A DNA stretch of 64,000 nucleotides from Brenneria sp. hezel4-2-4 (GCF_013155275.1 NZ_JABJXS010000005.1:62001-126000); one strand, 5' to 3'; counted from the first letter of the stretch, positions 9,762-17,847 are shown. Numbers and translations: made by a program. Notes: generated by a model from the letters alone, not told the origin.

Positions 9762-11132
9762 TTATCTCTGATGTAATGGCAGCCAGATAATTAGCCGCAG
9801 ACCGCCCAGCGGGCTATCTTCCGCTTTTACCCAGCCTTTATGCTGCGCGATCGCCGTCTCTACGATTGCCAACCCCAAACCCGTACCGCCCGACTCCCGA
9901 TCGCGGGCTTCGTCGGTACGGTAGAACGGCCGGAAAATCTGCTCCCGATCTTCCGGGCTGACCCCAGGGCCATCATCATCCACTTTGATGGTGATCCCCT
10001 GATTATCGACGGAAAAGGCGACGGCAATATGCTGGTGAGAATAACGCAGCGCGTTGCGCACGATGTTTTCCAGCGCGCTATCGAGGGCGGAGGGATTACC
10101 ATACAGCGTCCACGGGCCGGGCGGATAAGTCACTTCCAGCGTTTTCCCCATCTGCTCCGCTTCAAAGCCGGCGTCATCCAAAACATTGCCCCACAGTTCA
10201 TCGGCACGGAGAAATTCGCGGGTAAGTTCGTTCTTATGCTGCGTGCGCGACAGAACCAGCAGATCGTTGATCATGCTATCCAGCCGCTGCGTTTCGGTTT
10301 CAATACGGTTAAGCTCATGGCCCTCCCCCTGACGCCGACGCAGTAATGCGGTAGCCAGTTGCAGACGCGTAAGCGGAGTGCGCAATTCGTGCGAAATATC
10401 GGACAGCAGACGGTGTTGCGCCGTAACCATCCTCTCCAGCGCGCTGACCATCTGGTTAAAACTGACCCCGGTCGCCAGAAATTCCTGCGGCCCCGCCTCC
10501 AGTTCAGGATGCTGCCGCAGGTTGCCGCGCGCCACCTCGTCCGCCGCATATTTCAGCTTACGGGCCGGTTTCGCCAGGCTCCAGGCAAGCCATAACAATA
10601 AGGGCGAGCTGATCAGCATGGTGAAAATCAACAGCAACAACGGACGGTCGAACAACAGGTTGATAAAGTCTGATTGCAGGCTGCTTGCCGGACGAATCAG
10701 GTAAAGCTGGTAATTATCTTCACCGTCCCGGATAGAGAATGGCCCCAGAAGTTCGACACGGCCATATTTCTTTTTTTGTGGATGATCGGCGTTGTCGGAC
10801 AGGCCGATAAAGTTACGCACAATTTGAGTTTCGCTTTTCTGCGCGCCAAGCACCCGCCCTTCGCTGGTGACCAGCAAAAGACGCTGCCCCGGCGGAGCCC
10901 ACTTCTCAATGACCCAGAATAACCTCAGCCACCAGCGCAAATCGTTGGCGGGAGTATTCGCCAGATCGGCCTGAATATGTTGCTCCAGCATAATCCCTTG
11001 CCGCTGCTCGCTTTCCAGCAGCGCCGTCAGCTGACGTGAATCAAGCTTGGGCACCATCAGTACCAGCATGAGCACCAGCGCCAGCGTCAGCCAGAAAATA
11101 GCGAAAATACGTGCGGTCAAACTATTGATCAT
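9762..11132 (-). CDS. cpxA: envelope-stress sensor histidine kinase CpxA
   Basis: Inner-membrane sensor kinase, 456 aa, the usual length. TM1 is at about residues 10-28, followed by a periplasmic sensing domain (about 29-162), TM2 (about 164-183) and HAMP. The HisKA box DISHELRTPLTRLQLA places the phosphorylated His at 248, as in E. coli. The ATPase motifs are the N box, DDGPGVSPEDREQIF and GGTGLGLAIVETAI. It autophosphorylates on envelope protein misfolding and transfers phosphate to CpxR; CpxP restrains it. The ATG overlaps the cpxR stop by 4 nt (ATGA), showing translational coupling. Confidence 0.97.
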   Translation of the reverse strand: MINSLTARIFAIFWLTLALVLMLVLMVPKLDSRQLTALLESEQRQGIMLEQHIQADLANTPANDLRWWLRLFWVIEKWAPPGQRLLLVTSEGRVLGAQKSETQIVRNFIGLSDNADHPQKKKYGRVELLGPFSIRDGEDNYQLYLIRPASSLQSDFINLLFDRPLLLLIFTMLISSPLLLWLAWSLAKPARKLKYAADEVARGNLRQHPELEAGPQEFLATGVSFNQMVSALERMVTAQHRLLSDISHELRTPLTRLQLATALLRRRQGEGHELNRIETETQRLDSMINDLLVLSRTQHKNELTREFLRADELWGNVLDDAGFEAEQMGKTLEVTYPPGPWTLYGNPSALDSALENIVRNALRYSHQHIAVAFSVDNQGITIKVDDDGPGVSPEDREQIFRPFYRTDEARDRESGGTGLGLAIVETAIAQHKGWVKAEDSPLGGLRLIIWLPLHQR

Positions 11133-11827
11133 GCAGCAGACACCATGAGATAACCTCGTCCGCGCAACGTTTTAAACCACGGCAACCCATCTTTGCGCTC
11201 GGGGAGTTTGCGGCGCAGATTAGAGATATGCATGTCGATGGCGCGGTCAAACGGCGTCAGCCGTTTTCCCAGCACTTCCTGGCTCAGATGCTCGCGCGAG
11301 ACAACCTGGCCCAGCCGTTGCGCCAGCAGATACAGCAGCGTGAATTCGGTGCCGGTCAGATCCAACACGGTTTCATCAAAGCTGGCTTCCTGCCGACCGG
11401 GGTTAAGGCGCAGGCCGTCAACTTCCAGCGTCGGGGCGCCGGTTTCGCCGGACTGTTGCTGATCCGTCCAGTTAGAGCGCCGCAAAATGGCGCGGATACG
11501 GGCAACCAACTCACGATCGTTAAAGGGCTTCGGCAGATAGTCATCCGCGCCCAGCTCCAGGCCGAGCACCCGATCCAGTTCGCTGCCGCGGGCAGTTAAC
11601 ATGATTACCGGTGTCTGGTGCTGCTGGCGCAGTTCTTTTAATGTATCGATACCGTTTTTCTTCGGCATCATCACATCCAGCAGCAACAGGTCGACAGTGT
11701 TATCCAATACGTTTAACGCCTGCTCGCCGTCGTAGGCGACAACGACGTTAAAACCTTCCATTTCAAGCAATTCTTTCAATAAAGACGTTAGCTCTCTATC
11801 GTCATCAACCAGTAGGATCTTGTTCAT
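11129..11827 (-). CDS. cpxR: response regulator CpxR
   Basis: OmpR/PhoB-type DNA-binding response regulator, 232 aa. The receiver domain has the acidic pocket VDDD and the phospho-acceptor Asp51 (LLLLDVMMPKKNG). The C-terminal winged helix includes RAIDMHISNLRRKL and ends TLRGRGYLMV. I chose the ATG at 11827 (protein start MNKILLVDDD); an upstream in-frame ATG at 11860 would add 11 codons unlike the family. It activates periplasmic folding and proteolysis genes and its own operon. A perfect CpxR box lies 55 bp upstream, shared with divergent cpxP. Confidence 0.97.
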   Translation of the reverse strand: MNKILLVDDDRELTSLLKELLEMEGFNVVVAYDGEQALNVLDNTVDLLLLDVMMPKKNGIDTLKELRQQHQTPVIMLTARGSELDRVLGLELGADDYLPKPFNDRELVARIRAILRRSNWTDQQQSGETGAPTLEVDGLRLNPGRQEASFDETVLDLTGTEFTLLYLLAQRLGQVVSREHLSQEVLGKRLTPFDRAIDMHISNLRRKLPERKDGLPWFKTLRGRGYLMVSAA

Positions 11828-11881
11828 GTTTTCTCTACCTCCAGGGGCAAAATACGTCATAGATTACCGCTATTCCATGAC

Positions 11882-11896
11882 TTTACGTAGTTTTAC
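11882..11896 (-). promoter_or_regulatory. CpxR binding box between cpxRA and cpxP
   Basis: On the minus strand the sequence GTAAAACTACGTAAA is an exact match to the CpxR consensus GTAAA-N5-GTAAA. It lies 55 bp from the cpxR start and about 85 bp from the cpxP start, the known arrangement for autoregulation of cpxRA and activation of cpxP by CpxR-P. Confidence 0.85.
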
Positions 11897-11980
11897 ATCC
11901 TCTGACGCATGTTTGCAGCAAGACGATTAGACTGATGCTCATTGATTCACAGAACAGCACGCCACACCAGGGAGTTTTTG

Positions 11981-12466
11981 ATGCAACACGTCACAACGTT
12001 ATCTCTTGCCTCACTGCTGATGCTGAGCTCTTTCACTGCATTTGCAGCGGGTGTTGAAGGTGCGGCTGTGAATGGCTGGCAGCATGATGATGACTCTGCC
12101 ATGAAAAGAATTCCTGGTCAGCAGGGCATGTTTGATGGTGTGAAGTTAACCGAGCAACAACGGCAGCAGATGCGCGATTTGATGCATCAGGGCCGTCAGG
12201 ACGCCCCGGCATTTAACACTGAAGATATTGAAACCATGCACAAGCTGGTTATCGCCAATAGATTCGATGAAGCCGCCGTCCGCGCTCAGATAACCAAGAT
12301 GATGCAAGGGCAGATTGAGCGTCAGGTTCAAATGACCCGAGTGCGTAATCAGATGTATAACCTGCTGACAACTGAACAGAAAAATATTTTAGACCAAAAA
12401 CACCAACAGCGCATGAAAGAGATGCAGCAGCAGATATCAATTTTTAATCGGATGCCCGATCAATAA
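11981..12466 (+). CDS. cpxP: periplasmic Cpx inhibitor and adaptor CpxP
   Basis: Periplasmic LTXXQ-family protein of 161 aa that binds the CpxA sensor domain and delivers misfolded proteins to DegP. A signal peptide (about residues 1-22, ending TAFAAG) precedes the helical hook. Two LTxxQ motifs are visible, LTEQQRQQMRDL and LTTEQKNILDQKHQQRM, and MHKLVIANRFDEAAVRAQ matches E. coli CpxP. I preferred the ATG at 11981, which has GGGAG 6 nt upstream and begins directly with the signal peptide; an in-frame ATG at 11942 would add 13 residues. The 3' untranslated region carries the CpxQ sRNA. Confidence 0.92.
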   Translation: MQHVTTLSLASLLMLSSFTAFAAGVEGAAVNGWQHDDDSAMKRIPGQQGMFDGVKLTEQQRQQMRDLMHQGRQDAPAFNTEDIETMHKLVIANRFDEAAVRAQITKMMQGQIERQVQMTRVRNQMYNLLTTEQKNILDQKHQQRMKEMQQQISIFNRMPDQ

Positions 12467-12547
12467 TCAGGCATTCGCCCGTAATCCCGAGCAGTGAGTA
12501 GTGAGTAGCAATGTAGTTCGAGTAATACCTGTAGTAGATACACCCTA

Positions 12548-12608
12548 TTTTCCTTGCCATAGACACCATCCCTGTCTTTTGCCCTCCATGATGGAGGGCT
12601 TTTTTTTT
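12548..12608 (+). ncRNA. cpxQ: CpxQ small RNA (cpxP 3'UTR-derived)
   Basis: The sequence from TTTTCCTTGCCATAGACACC through CATCCCTGTCTT to a GC stem and eight T residues is near-identical to the 5' two thirds of E. coli/Salmonella CpxQ as I recall it; only the terminator stem differs (CCCTCC/GGAGGG). CpxQ is released from cpxP mRNA by RNase E, binds Hfq and represses inner-membrane and fimbrial mRNAs through the conserved single-stranded region. It begins about 80 nt after the cpxP stop. Its preservation here supports the same coupling of CpxR activation to membrane-protein repression. Confidence 0.9.
12581..12608 (+). terminator. Rho-independent terminator of cpxP/CpxQ
   Basis: A 7-bp stem GCCCTCC/GGAGGGC with loop ATGAT is followed by an eight-T tract. 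It forms the 3' end and Hfq-binding tail of CpxQ. Confidence 0.93.
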
Positions 12609-12733
12609 GGCGGTTTTCCGGTAAAACCGTTTTAAAACAACCACCTATTAAGCAATCACAAGCAACTGCAAGCGGTTAGAAAGTGGTCAAAAACGGGCCA
12701 TTTTGGGCAAATGTGGTCAACATGTGGACACTT

Positions 12734-12832
12734 TCAAACGGCTATTTTCCCCCGCAACGGGTTGAGCGTAATAGCGTTTTCCAGATAGTCCGGCGCCAGG
12801 TGCGCATAAGTCATGGTCTGCTGGATGCTTAC
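12734..12832 (-). pseudogene. phage/island-type tyrosine integrase, C-terminal remnant
   Basis: The minus strand reads VSIQQTMTYAHLAPDYLENA then ITLNPLRGKIAV and a TGA stop. That is the conserved end of a P4/phage-type tyrosine recombinase, including the nucleophilic Tyr in TMTYAHL. Only about 33 codons remain; the open frame continues upstream into sequence that does not look like integrase, so the gene was cut at about 12832. It cannot be functional. With the HicB-like remnant next to it, it marks the scar of an excised or decayed mobile element beside cpxP. Confidence 0.72.
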
Positions 12833-12837
12833 AGTTG

Positions 12838-12999
12838 ATATTGACGTCGGCCGATTACTCGGCGGTGCGGAAAAAATTAACGTTACCGAATTCGTTAATC
12901 GATCGTATAGATCGCTGCGTGGCAACCAACCCGGAGTTTAAGCGTCGATCTGGTTTTCTTGCACAAGCCGCATTAGAGCGCATTTCCGCTATCCGATAA
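12838..12999 (+). pseudogene. HicB-like antitoxin, C-terminal remnant
   Basis: Plus-strand codons ending at the TAA 12997-12999 read ADYSAVRKKLTLPNSLIDRI, then DRCVATNPEFKRRSGFLAQA and ALERISAIR. This is the ribbon-helix-helix DNA-binding tail typical of HicB antitoxins (pattern LTLP..L..RID.....RSGFLA.AA). There is no start codon or N-terminal HicB fold; the reading frame begins abruptly at the junction with the integrase remnant, and no hicA toxin is nearby. It is therefore a truncated leftover of a toxin-antitoxin module. Confidence 0.6.
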
Positions 13000-13058
13000 G
13001 CTATTCGATGATTTGAAAAACCCGCTCGCGGATATATCTCTATATCATTCCGGTTATT

Positions 13059-13087
13059 CCCCTCCGCGTGACGGCAATGCGGAGGGG
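13059..13087. terminator. hairpin after the Tat flavoprotein gene
   Basis: A perfect 9-bp stem CCCCTCCGC/GCGGAGGGG with an 11-nt loop lies 30 bp beyond the stop of the minus-strand flavoprotein gene. There is no clear T-run on either side, so it may protect the 3' end or act as a weak terminator. Confidence 0.45.
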
Positions 13088-13116
13088 TTCCCCTATTGTT
13101 TAATGGTTAGTGCAAC

Positions 13117-14652
13117 TCAGGCGGAAAGCGCGGCTTTTTTCCCGGCGATACGACCGAAGACAATACAGTCGGTCATCGCCACGCTGCCAAGTCTGACCGC
13201 GCCATGCACGCCGCCGACCGTTTCACCGGCGGCGTACAGACCGGGGATCGGCTTCAGATCAAACCCGATTACCTGGGCGTCTTTGTTAATCGCCAGTCCG
13301 CCCATGGTATGGTGCACCCGCGGCCACAGACGCGCCGCATAGAACGGCGGCGTGACGTTAGGCACCGCGTCTTTGAAAATCATGCTGTCGAGATCCGGAT
13401 CATGTTCATTACGCTGCTCGATAAACGAATTCCAGCGATTGACCTGTTCGACAAACGCGCTGACCGGCATATCATAAGCTTTCGCCACTTCTTCCAGCGT
13501 GTTGAACATTTTTAACGACCCGTTTTTCAGCGCCCCCTCTCGTTGCCCCGGATCCACCATGTTCAGGGTATTGGTTTTATCGGCGATTATCACCGCCGGA
13601 TGCCCCAGTTGGATAATCGCATCGGCACGCTCTTTGCGGTTGCCGGTCTCTTTAAAGAAGCGTTTTCCGCTGGCAGGATCGACCATCAGGCCATAGCCGA
13701 CGACCCGTTCAACGAACTGCGGTACATAGCCGAACCCCTGCTCGTCGGGGCTGGTCCAGGGCCCCAGTTGGATCCAGTCCATCTGCGTATCCAACGCGCC
13801 AATCATGCAGGCCGCCATAATGGCCTCGCCGGTCGCGCCCGGATGATTGGTGGAGGTAAACTCCTCGGTCAGTCTGGGATCATACATCTGACGCAACGCG
13901 ACCCCTTGAGAAAAACCGCCGGATGCCAGTATCACGCCCTTGGTGGCCCGGATGTAGGCGATTTTACCGGAGTCCTCATCGGGAAACCTATACCCGCGCC
14001 GAACCTCGGCCCCGATGACCTTGCCGTCCTGATCGACAACCAGCCGCAGAAGTTTGGCTCTCTGCTCGATCACCGCCCCCAGTTCCCTGGCTTTCTGCTG
14101 CTGTTTCATGATCAGTCCCGAGCCGGAACGTTGCACCAACTGGTGCGCGCGCTTCACAGAATGGCCGCCGTGATAATTGACCACGTTAAACTCCGCGCCA
14201 ATACTCTGCGCCCATTCGAGCGCCTCTACCGAATGTTCCGCCACGGTTTTGGCCAGTTCCGGATAATTAAGCCAGTTGCCCGCTTTCATCATGTCCTGAT
14301 ACATCAGCTCCGGCGAGTCTTTGATACCCTGCTCCTGTTGCATTTTGGAGCCGGCGGCGGCCAGATCTCCGCCGTTAAGTACCGAATTTCCCCCCAGCAG
14401 CGGCATCTTATCGATGATGAGTACCCCGGCCTTCGCATTACGCGCCTCTATGGCGGCCGCCAGCCCGGCAAATCCGGTACCGACAACCAGCACGTCGACC
14501 GTGGTATCCCATTGCTTCGGTTCGGCTATCGGCGGCGTCACCGCCTGGGCCGGACGGGATAACGCCGCACCGCCCAGCGCGCCGATAACGATGCCGGTTG
14601 ATTTCAGAAAGTGGCGGCGACTTTGCGGATCAGATATTGGTTTTTTACTCAT
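13117..14652 (-). CDS. Tat-exported flavocytochrome c/fumarate reductase-like flavoprotein
   Basis: FAD-dependent oxidoreductase of 511 aa. A twin-arginine signal (SRRHFLKSTG, then a hydrophobic core ending RPAQA) predicts export of the folded flavoprotein. The FAD-binding motif GTGFAGLAAAIEA is near residue 57, with GGNSVLNGG, GVILASGGFS and the C-terminal HHTMGGL and PGLYAAGETVGG of the fumarate reductase/urocanate reductase superfamily. The region GKRFFKETGNRKERA could contain the substrate arginine. It lacks the multihaem domain of Shewanella enzymes, and no cytochrome or FMN-binding partner gene is nearby, so the electron donor and acceptor are unknown. Confidence 0.8.
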   Translation of the reverse strand: MSKKPISDPQSRRHFLKSTGIVIGALGGAALSRPAQAVTPPIAEPKQWDTTVDVLVVGTGFAGLAAAIEARNAKAGVLIIDKMPLLGGNSVLNGGDLAAAGSKMQQEQGIKDSPELMYQDMMKAGNWLNYPELAKTVAEHSVEALEWAQSIGAEFNVVNYHGGHSVKRAHQLVQRSGSGLIMKQQQKARELGAVIEQRAKLLRLVVDQDGKVIGAEVRRGYRFPDEDSGKIAYIRATKGVILASGGFSQGVALRQMYDPRLTEEFTSTNHPGATGEAIMAACMIGALDTQMDWIQLGPWTSPDEQGFGYVPQFVERVVGYGLMVDPASGKRFFKETGNRKERADAIIQLGHPAVIIADKTNTLNMVDPGQREGALKNGSLKMFNTLEEVAKAYDMPVSAFVEQVNRWNSFIEQRNEHDPDLDSMIFKDAVPNVTPPFYAARLWPRVHHTMGGLAINKDAQVIGFDLKPIPGLYAAGETVGGVHGAVRLGSVAMTDCIVFGRIAGKKAALSA

Positions 14653-14982
14653 TGAATTATCTCCATGTTCAAAAACAGTAAATCACGATAAAAAAACAAA
14701 GAATAATCTGGATAGTTCGCAAGATGATTTGGATAACGGCACACAGCCTGTAATCATGGCGGGAATGTTCACCGACGGCGTTATACGATATGCATTGGCC
14801 GGTGATTATTGGCAGGCTAAGTACCTGACTGTATTTCAACATAAACAGTGCGGAGTTAAACGTGAGTCCACTCTCATTGTCATACAGTCATGATTCACTT
14901 AACGCGGCGCGGCCGCAGACAGCAACCGCGAGAAACCGAAGTCGGACAGAAGGGAAAGATTAATCTTATCAGGCGCTTTCGT
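14653..14982. other. intergenic region without a clear gene
   Basis: This 330-bp gap lies between the flavoprotein start and the yhhS stop, both on the minus strand. It should hold the flavoprotein promoter. No convincing RNA gene, hairpin with T-run or small open reading frame with a ribosome binding site was seen. Confidence 0.6.
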
Positions 14983-16176
14983 TTACCGAACGTCACGCCG
15001 CCGCAGGCGCCACGTCAGCAGCAGCCCGCCAAGCCCCAGTATTGCCGCCGCCAGATAGATGGACGCAATACCGGTATAGCCCATCAGCACACCGGCTGCC
15101 GGGCCTACCACGCCCAGCGAGAGATCGAGAAAAATGGTATAGGTAGCCAGCGCGCTTCCCTGATTTTGCGGGGAGACCATCTTAACCGCGACCACGCCCA
15201 GCGCCGGAAAGACAAGTGAAAAACCGGCGCCGGCCAGCAAGGCGCCCAGCTCCGCCATCAGCGGTTGCGTCGCTCCCCACACCAGCAATAATCCGATGAT
15301 TTCCACCACGAAGCACGCCAGCGCCACATGCAATCCCCCAAACCGATTAATACTGTTGGGAAACAGCAATCGGGCGCCCACAAAAGCGCAACTGAAGATC
15401 GTCAGCGTGAGCGCGGCGCCCTCCCAGTTTCTGTCGGCATAGAACAACGTGATAAAGGTCGCGATCACCCCAAAGCCGGCCGAAGCGAGCGCGAGAATGA
15501 CGCCGTAGACCCAGACCTTTCCCAGCACTTCCCGGAATGGGATTTTTTTGCCCGGCGTGACCTTCACCGTCGGACGCCACGAAGCAAAAATCATGGCGAT
15601 CGCCGCGACCAGTATGATGAAAATCGACAGCAGTTTCAGGCCGCCGATGTGGTTAAGCCATACGCCCAGCGGCGCGCCGATCGCCATGGCGCCGTAGGTG
15701 GCGATCCCATTCCATGAAATCACCCGCCCGATATGCCGTGACCCCACCAAACCCGCGCCCCATAAGGTCGCGCCGGTTCCGGCGAAGCTCTGCCCTGCGC
15801 CAAGGATTAAGCGCCCGACGCACAACAAAAATAAGGCCATCGCCGGAGAAGCCTCGTTCCAGGCGGCCAGCAGGTAACACACGCCGCTCAGCATGGCGCC
15901 GGCCAGCCCCCAGACGACGACCTGTTTGGGGCCTTTTTCATCGGCGTACCGCCCGGCCCGGGGACGACTCAGCAAAGTGGAAAAATATTGCAGGCTAATC
16001 ACCAACCCCGCCCAGAAAGCGCTGTAGCCCAGGCCATCGTGAACATAACCCGGCAATACCGCCAACGGTAAACCGATTGTCAGATAGCTGGCGAAGTTGA
16101 AAATGACAACGGACACAATACGCAGATTCAAACGTAATGCGCCAACGGCAGGTTCCGATGAGGGCGAAATAGGCAT
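14983..16176 (-). CDS. yhhS: MFS transporter YhhS
   Basis: Major facilitator superfamily inner-membrane protein, 397 aa, with twelve predicted transmembrane helices. It is very similar to E. coli YhhS throughout, for example FNFASYLTIGLPLAVLPGYV, GLVISLQYFSTLLSRPRAGR (the loop 2-3 motif), GAGQSFAGTGATLWG and GAGFSLVFPALGVVAVK. YhhS belongs to the arabinose/drug-efflux-type MFS group and has been linked to export of small molecules, but its natural substrate is not settled. The short cytoplasmic tail ends RLRRRDVR. It is divergent from yhjD, with a 241-bp shared control region. Confidence 0.9.
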   Translation of the reverse strand: MPISPSSEPAVGALRLNLRIVSVVIFNFASYLTIGLPLAVLPGYVHDGLGYSAFWAGLVISLQYFSTLLSRPRAGRYADEKGPKQVVVWGLAGAMLSGVCYLLAAWNEASPAMALFLLCVGRLILGAGQSFAGTGATLWGAGLVGSRHIGRVISWNGIATYGAMAIGAPLGVWLNHIGGLKLLSIFIILVAAIAMIFASWRPTVKVTPGKKIPFREVLGKVWVYGVILALASAGFGVIATFITLFYADRNWEGAALTLTIFSCAFVGARLLFPNSINRFGGLHVALACFVVEIIGLLLVWGATQPLMAELGALLAGAGFSLVFPALGVVAVKMVSPQNQGSALATYTIFLDLSLGVVGPAAGVLMGYTGIASIYLAAAILGLGGLLLTWRLRRRDVR

Positions 16177-16417
16177 GGAGAATTTTACTCACTTAACATC
16201 ATTGCTTAAGGCAAAAGCATCAACCGCAGCCGGTATGGAAGCTTCGGAGTATAAACAAGCGCTTCCCGCCTTTCACCGTCAATTAATGCTAAGTCGTAAC
16301 GGACGTTATAATTAGAATCTGTCCCATTAGACAAGGGTAATGCGGTAATAACCGTAACATTCTCATATTGTTGGTTATAATCAAACTCACAGCAATACTG
16401 ACCGCAGGAGAAGATCA

Positions 16418-17449
16418 ATGCCAGCATCGGCAGATCCGGAGCGTCATTCTCAGCCGACCCCCGCAGCCAAAACCGAGGATAAACCCTCGCCGCAGCCCCG
16501 AACCGTTCTGAACCGGGCCAAAAGTTGGATGCAACGTATTCAGGCTATCCCCAGCGTGGCGCATATGATCCGCGCCGGCGAACGCTTCAATGACCGAATG
16601 GGGAATCAGTTTGGCGCGGCGATCACCTATTTTTCCTTTCTATCGCTGATACCGATATTAATGGTGTCGTTTGCCGCCGTGGGTTTCGTGCTGGCCTCAA
16701 ATCCAGACCTGCTTACTGAGTTGATTAACCGGATCGTCAACAGCATCAGCGATCCCAACCTGGCGAACACGCTGAAAAATACGGTGAATACCGCCATCCA
16801 GCAACGTACCACCGTCGGGATTACCGGGTTGCTCATCGCGCTTTATTCCGGCGTCAGTTGGATGGGGAATTTACGCGAGGCCATCCGCGCCCAGTCGCGC
16901 GATGTCTGGGAGCGCAACCCAAAAGATGAGGAGAAAATTTACTTTCAGTATACCCGCGATTTTCTGTCGCTGACCGGGTTGATGCTGGCGCTGGTGGTGA
17001 CGCTGTTCCTGACTTCCGTCGCCGGAACGGCGCAGGATATGATTGTTCGCGCGCTGGGCCTGGAAGGAATCGAATGGCTGCGCCCGGCCATGACCCTGAT
17101 CGCGCTGTCGATTTCAATTTTCGCCAACTATTTGTTATTTTTATGGATATTCTTTGTCTTACCGCGGCACAAACCCAAACGCAAGGCGTTGTTCCGGGGT
17201 ACGTTAATTGCCGCAATCGGTTTTGAAGCGATTAAATTCGCCATGACCGTCGCCCTGCCCAAACTGGCAAGTTCGCCCTCCGGCGCCGCCTTCGGTTCGG
17301 TTATCGGGCTAATGGCATTTTTCTATTTTTTCGCCCGGCTCACGCTATTTTGCGCGGCCTGGATTGCCACCGCCAACTATAAAGGCGATATTTCGGCAGA
17401 CCGTAATGCACCGCAAAACGACGCGCAGGAAAAAGATCCATCGACATAA
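16418..17449 (+). CDS. yhjD: YhjD family inner-membrane protein (YihY/BrkB superfamily)
   Basis: Polytopic inner-membrane protein of 343 aa with a charged cytoplasmic N-terminal region (residues 1-60) and about six transmembrane helices. Diagnostic stretches shared with E. coli YhjD are FNDRMGNQFGAAITYFSFLS, NTVNTAIQQRTTVGI, SWMGNLREAIRAQSRDVWER and LMAFFYFFARLTLFCAAW. A mutant of E. coli YhjD suppresses loss of Kdo-lipid A transport, which suggests a link to lipopolysaccharide or lipid export, but the molecular role is unproven. GGAG precedes the ATG at 16418. The next gene, a tautomerase, follows by 23 bp and is probably co-transcribed. Confidence 0.9.
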   Translation: MPASADPERHSQPTPAAKTEDKPSPQPRTVLNRAKSWMQRIQAIPSVAHMIRAGERFNDRMGNQFGAAITYFSFLSLIPILMVSFAAVGFVLASNPDLLTELINRIVNSISDPNLANTLKNTVNTAIQQRTTVGITGLLIALYSGVSWMGNLREAIRAQSRDVWERNPKDEEKIYFQYTRDFLSLTGLMLALVVTLFLTSVAGTAQDMIVRALGLEGIEWLRPAMTLIALSISIFANYLLFLWIFFVLPRHKPKRKALFRGTLIAAIGFEAIKFAMTVALPKLASSPSGAAFGSVIGLMAFFYFFARLTLFCAAWIATANYKGDISADRNAPQNDAQEKDPST

Positions 17450-17472
17450 TTCATACCCAAACAGGAGAGTGT

Positions 17473-17670
17473 ATGCCGTACGTAAATATTAAAATCACCC
17501 GTGATGGCGCCACGGCGGAGCAAAAGAAAACCCTGATCGCCGGCGTAACGCGGCTTCTTGCCGAGACGTTGGGGAAAAACCCGGCCACCACGATGGTGGT
17601 CATTGATGAAGTAGATACCGATAACTGGGGAATTGGCGGGGAAAGCGTCACCGATCGCCGCCGTAAATAG
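17473..17670 (+). CDS. 4-oxalocrotonate tautomerase-family protein
   Basis: Small enzyme of 65 aa. After loss of Met1 it would start with the catalytic Pro (MPYVNIKITRDG), the nucleophilic base of the tautomerase superfamily. TAEQKKTLIAGVT and NWGIGGESVTDRR match the 4-OT subgroup that assembles as hexamers of about 62-residue subunits. A strong ribosome binding site (AGGAG) is 6 nt upstream. The substrate is not predictable; a keto-enol isomerisation of an aromatic or sugar-acid intermediate is typical. The position directly before kdgK may be meaningful in a pectin-degrading lineage, but a hairpin separates the two. Confidence 0.82.
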   Translation: MPYVNIKITRDGATAEQKKTLIAGVTRLLAETLGKNPATTMVVIDEVDTDNWGIGGESVTDRRRK

Positions 17671-17704
17671 CCCGCCCCGCGCCCGCATCATCACCGGCAA
17701 AACG

Positions 17705-17730
17705 GATCGGAAAACAGGGGTTTTCCGATC
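17705..17730 (+). terminator. hairpin between tautomerase gene and kdgK
   Basis: A perfect 10-bp stem GATCGGAAAA/TTTTCCGATC with loop CAGGGG lies 35 bp after the tautomerase stop. It has no T-run after it, so it is a probable but not classical terminator. Confidence 0.5.
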
Positions 17731-17743
17731 TGCGTCATGAAAA

Positions 17744-17762
17744 AATAAAACATTGTTTTAAT
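17744..17762 (+). promoter_or_regulatory. KdgR-type operator upstream of kdgK
   Basis: AATAAAACATTGTTTTAAT is a near-palindrome that closely fits the enterobacterial KdgR box (consensus around TGAAAC-ATT-GTTTCA). It lies about 85 bp before the chosen kdgK start. In soft-rot bacteria KdgR represses pectin-catabolic genes including kdgK until 2-keto-3-deoxygluconate appears. Confidence 0.72.
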
Positions 17763-17847
17763 GCTATTGACTCAATGTCTCGTTATGTTGAGACTGAGGG
17801 TAATTTCCGCATTTACCGTCTTTTTCTTCTCATACAGGCCAACAGTG

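Noticed and set aside
13543-14562. Long open frame (339 codons) on the plus strand
   Set aside because: It lies antisense within the Tat flavoprotein gene, whose protein has clear family motifs; the antisense frame has none and follows from GC-rich codon use.
17761-17847. Longer kdgK start at 17761
   Set aside because: The extra 29 residues are not in KdgK proteins and the start would lie at the edge of the KdgR box.
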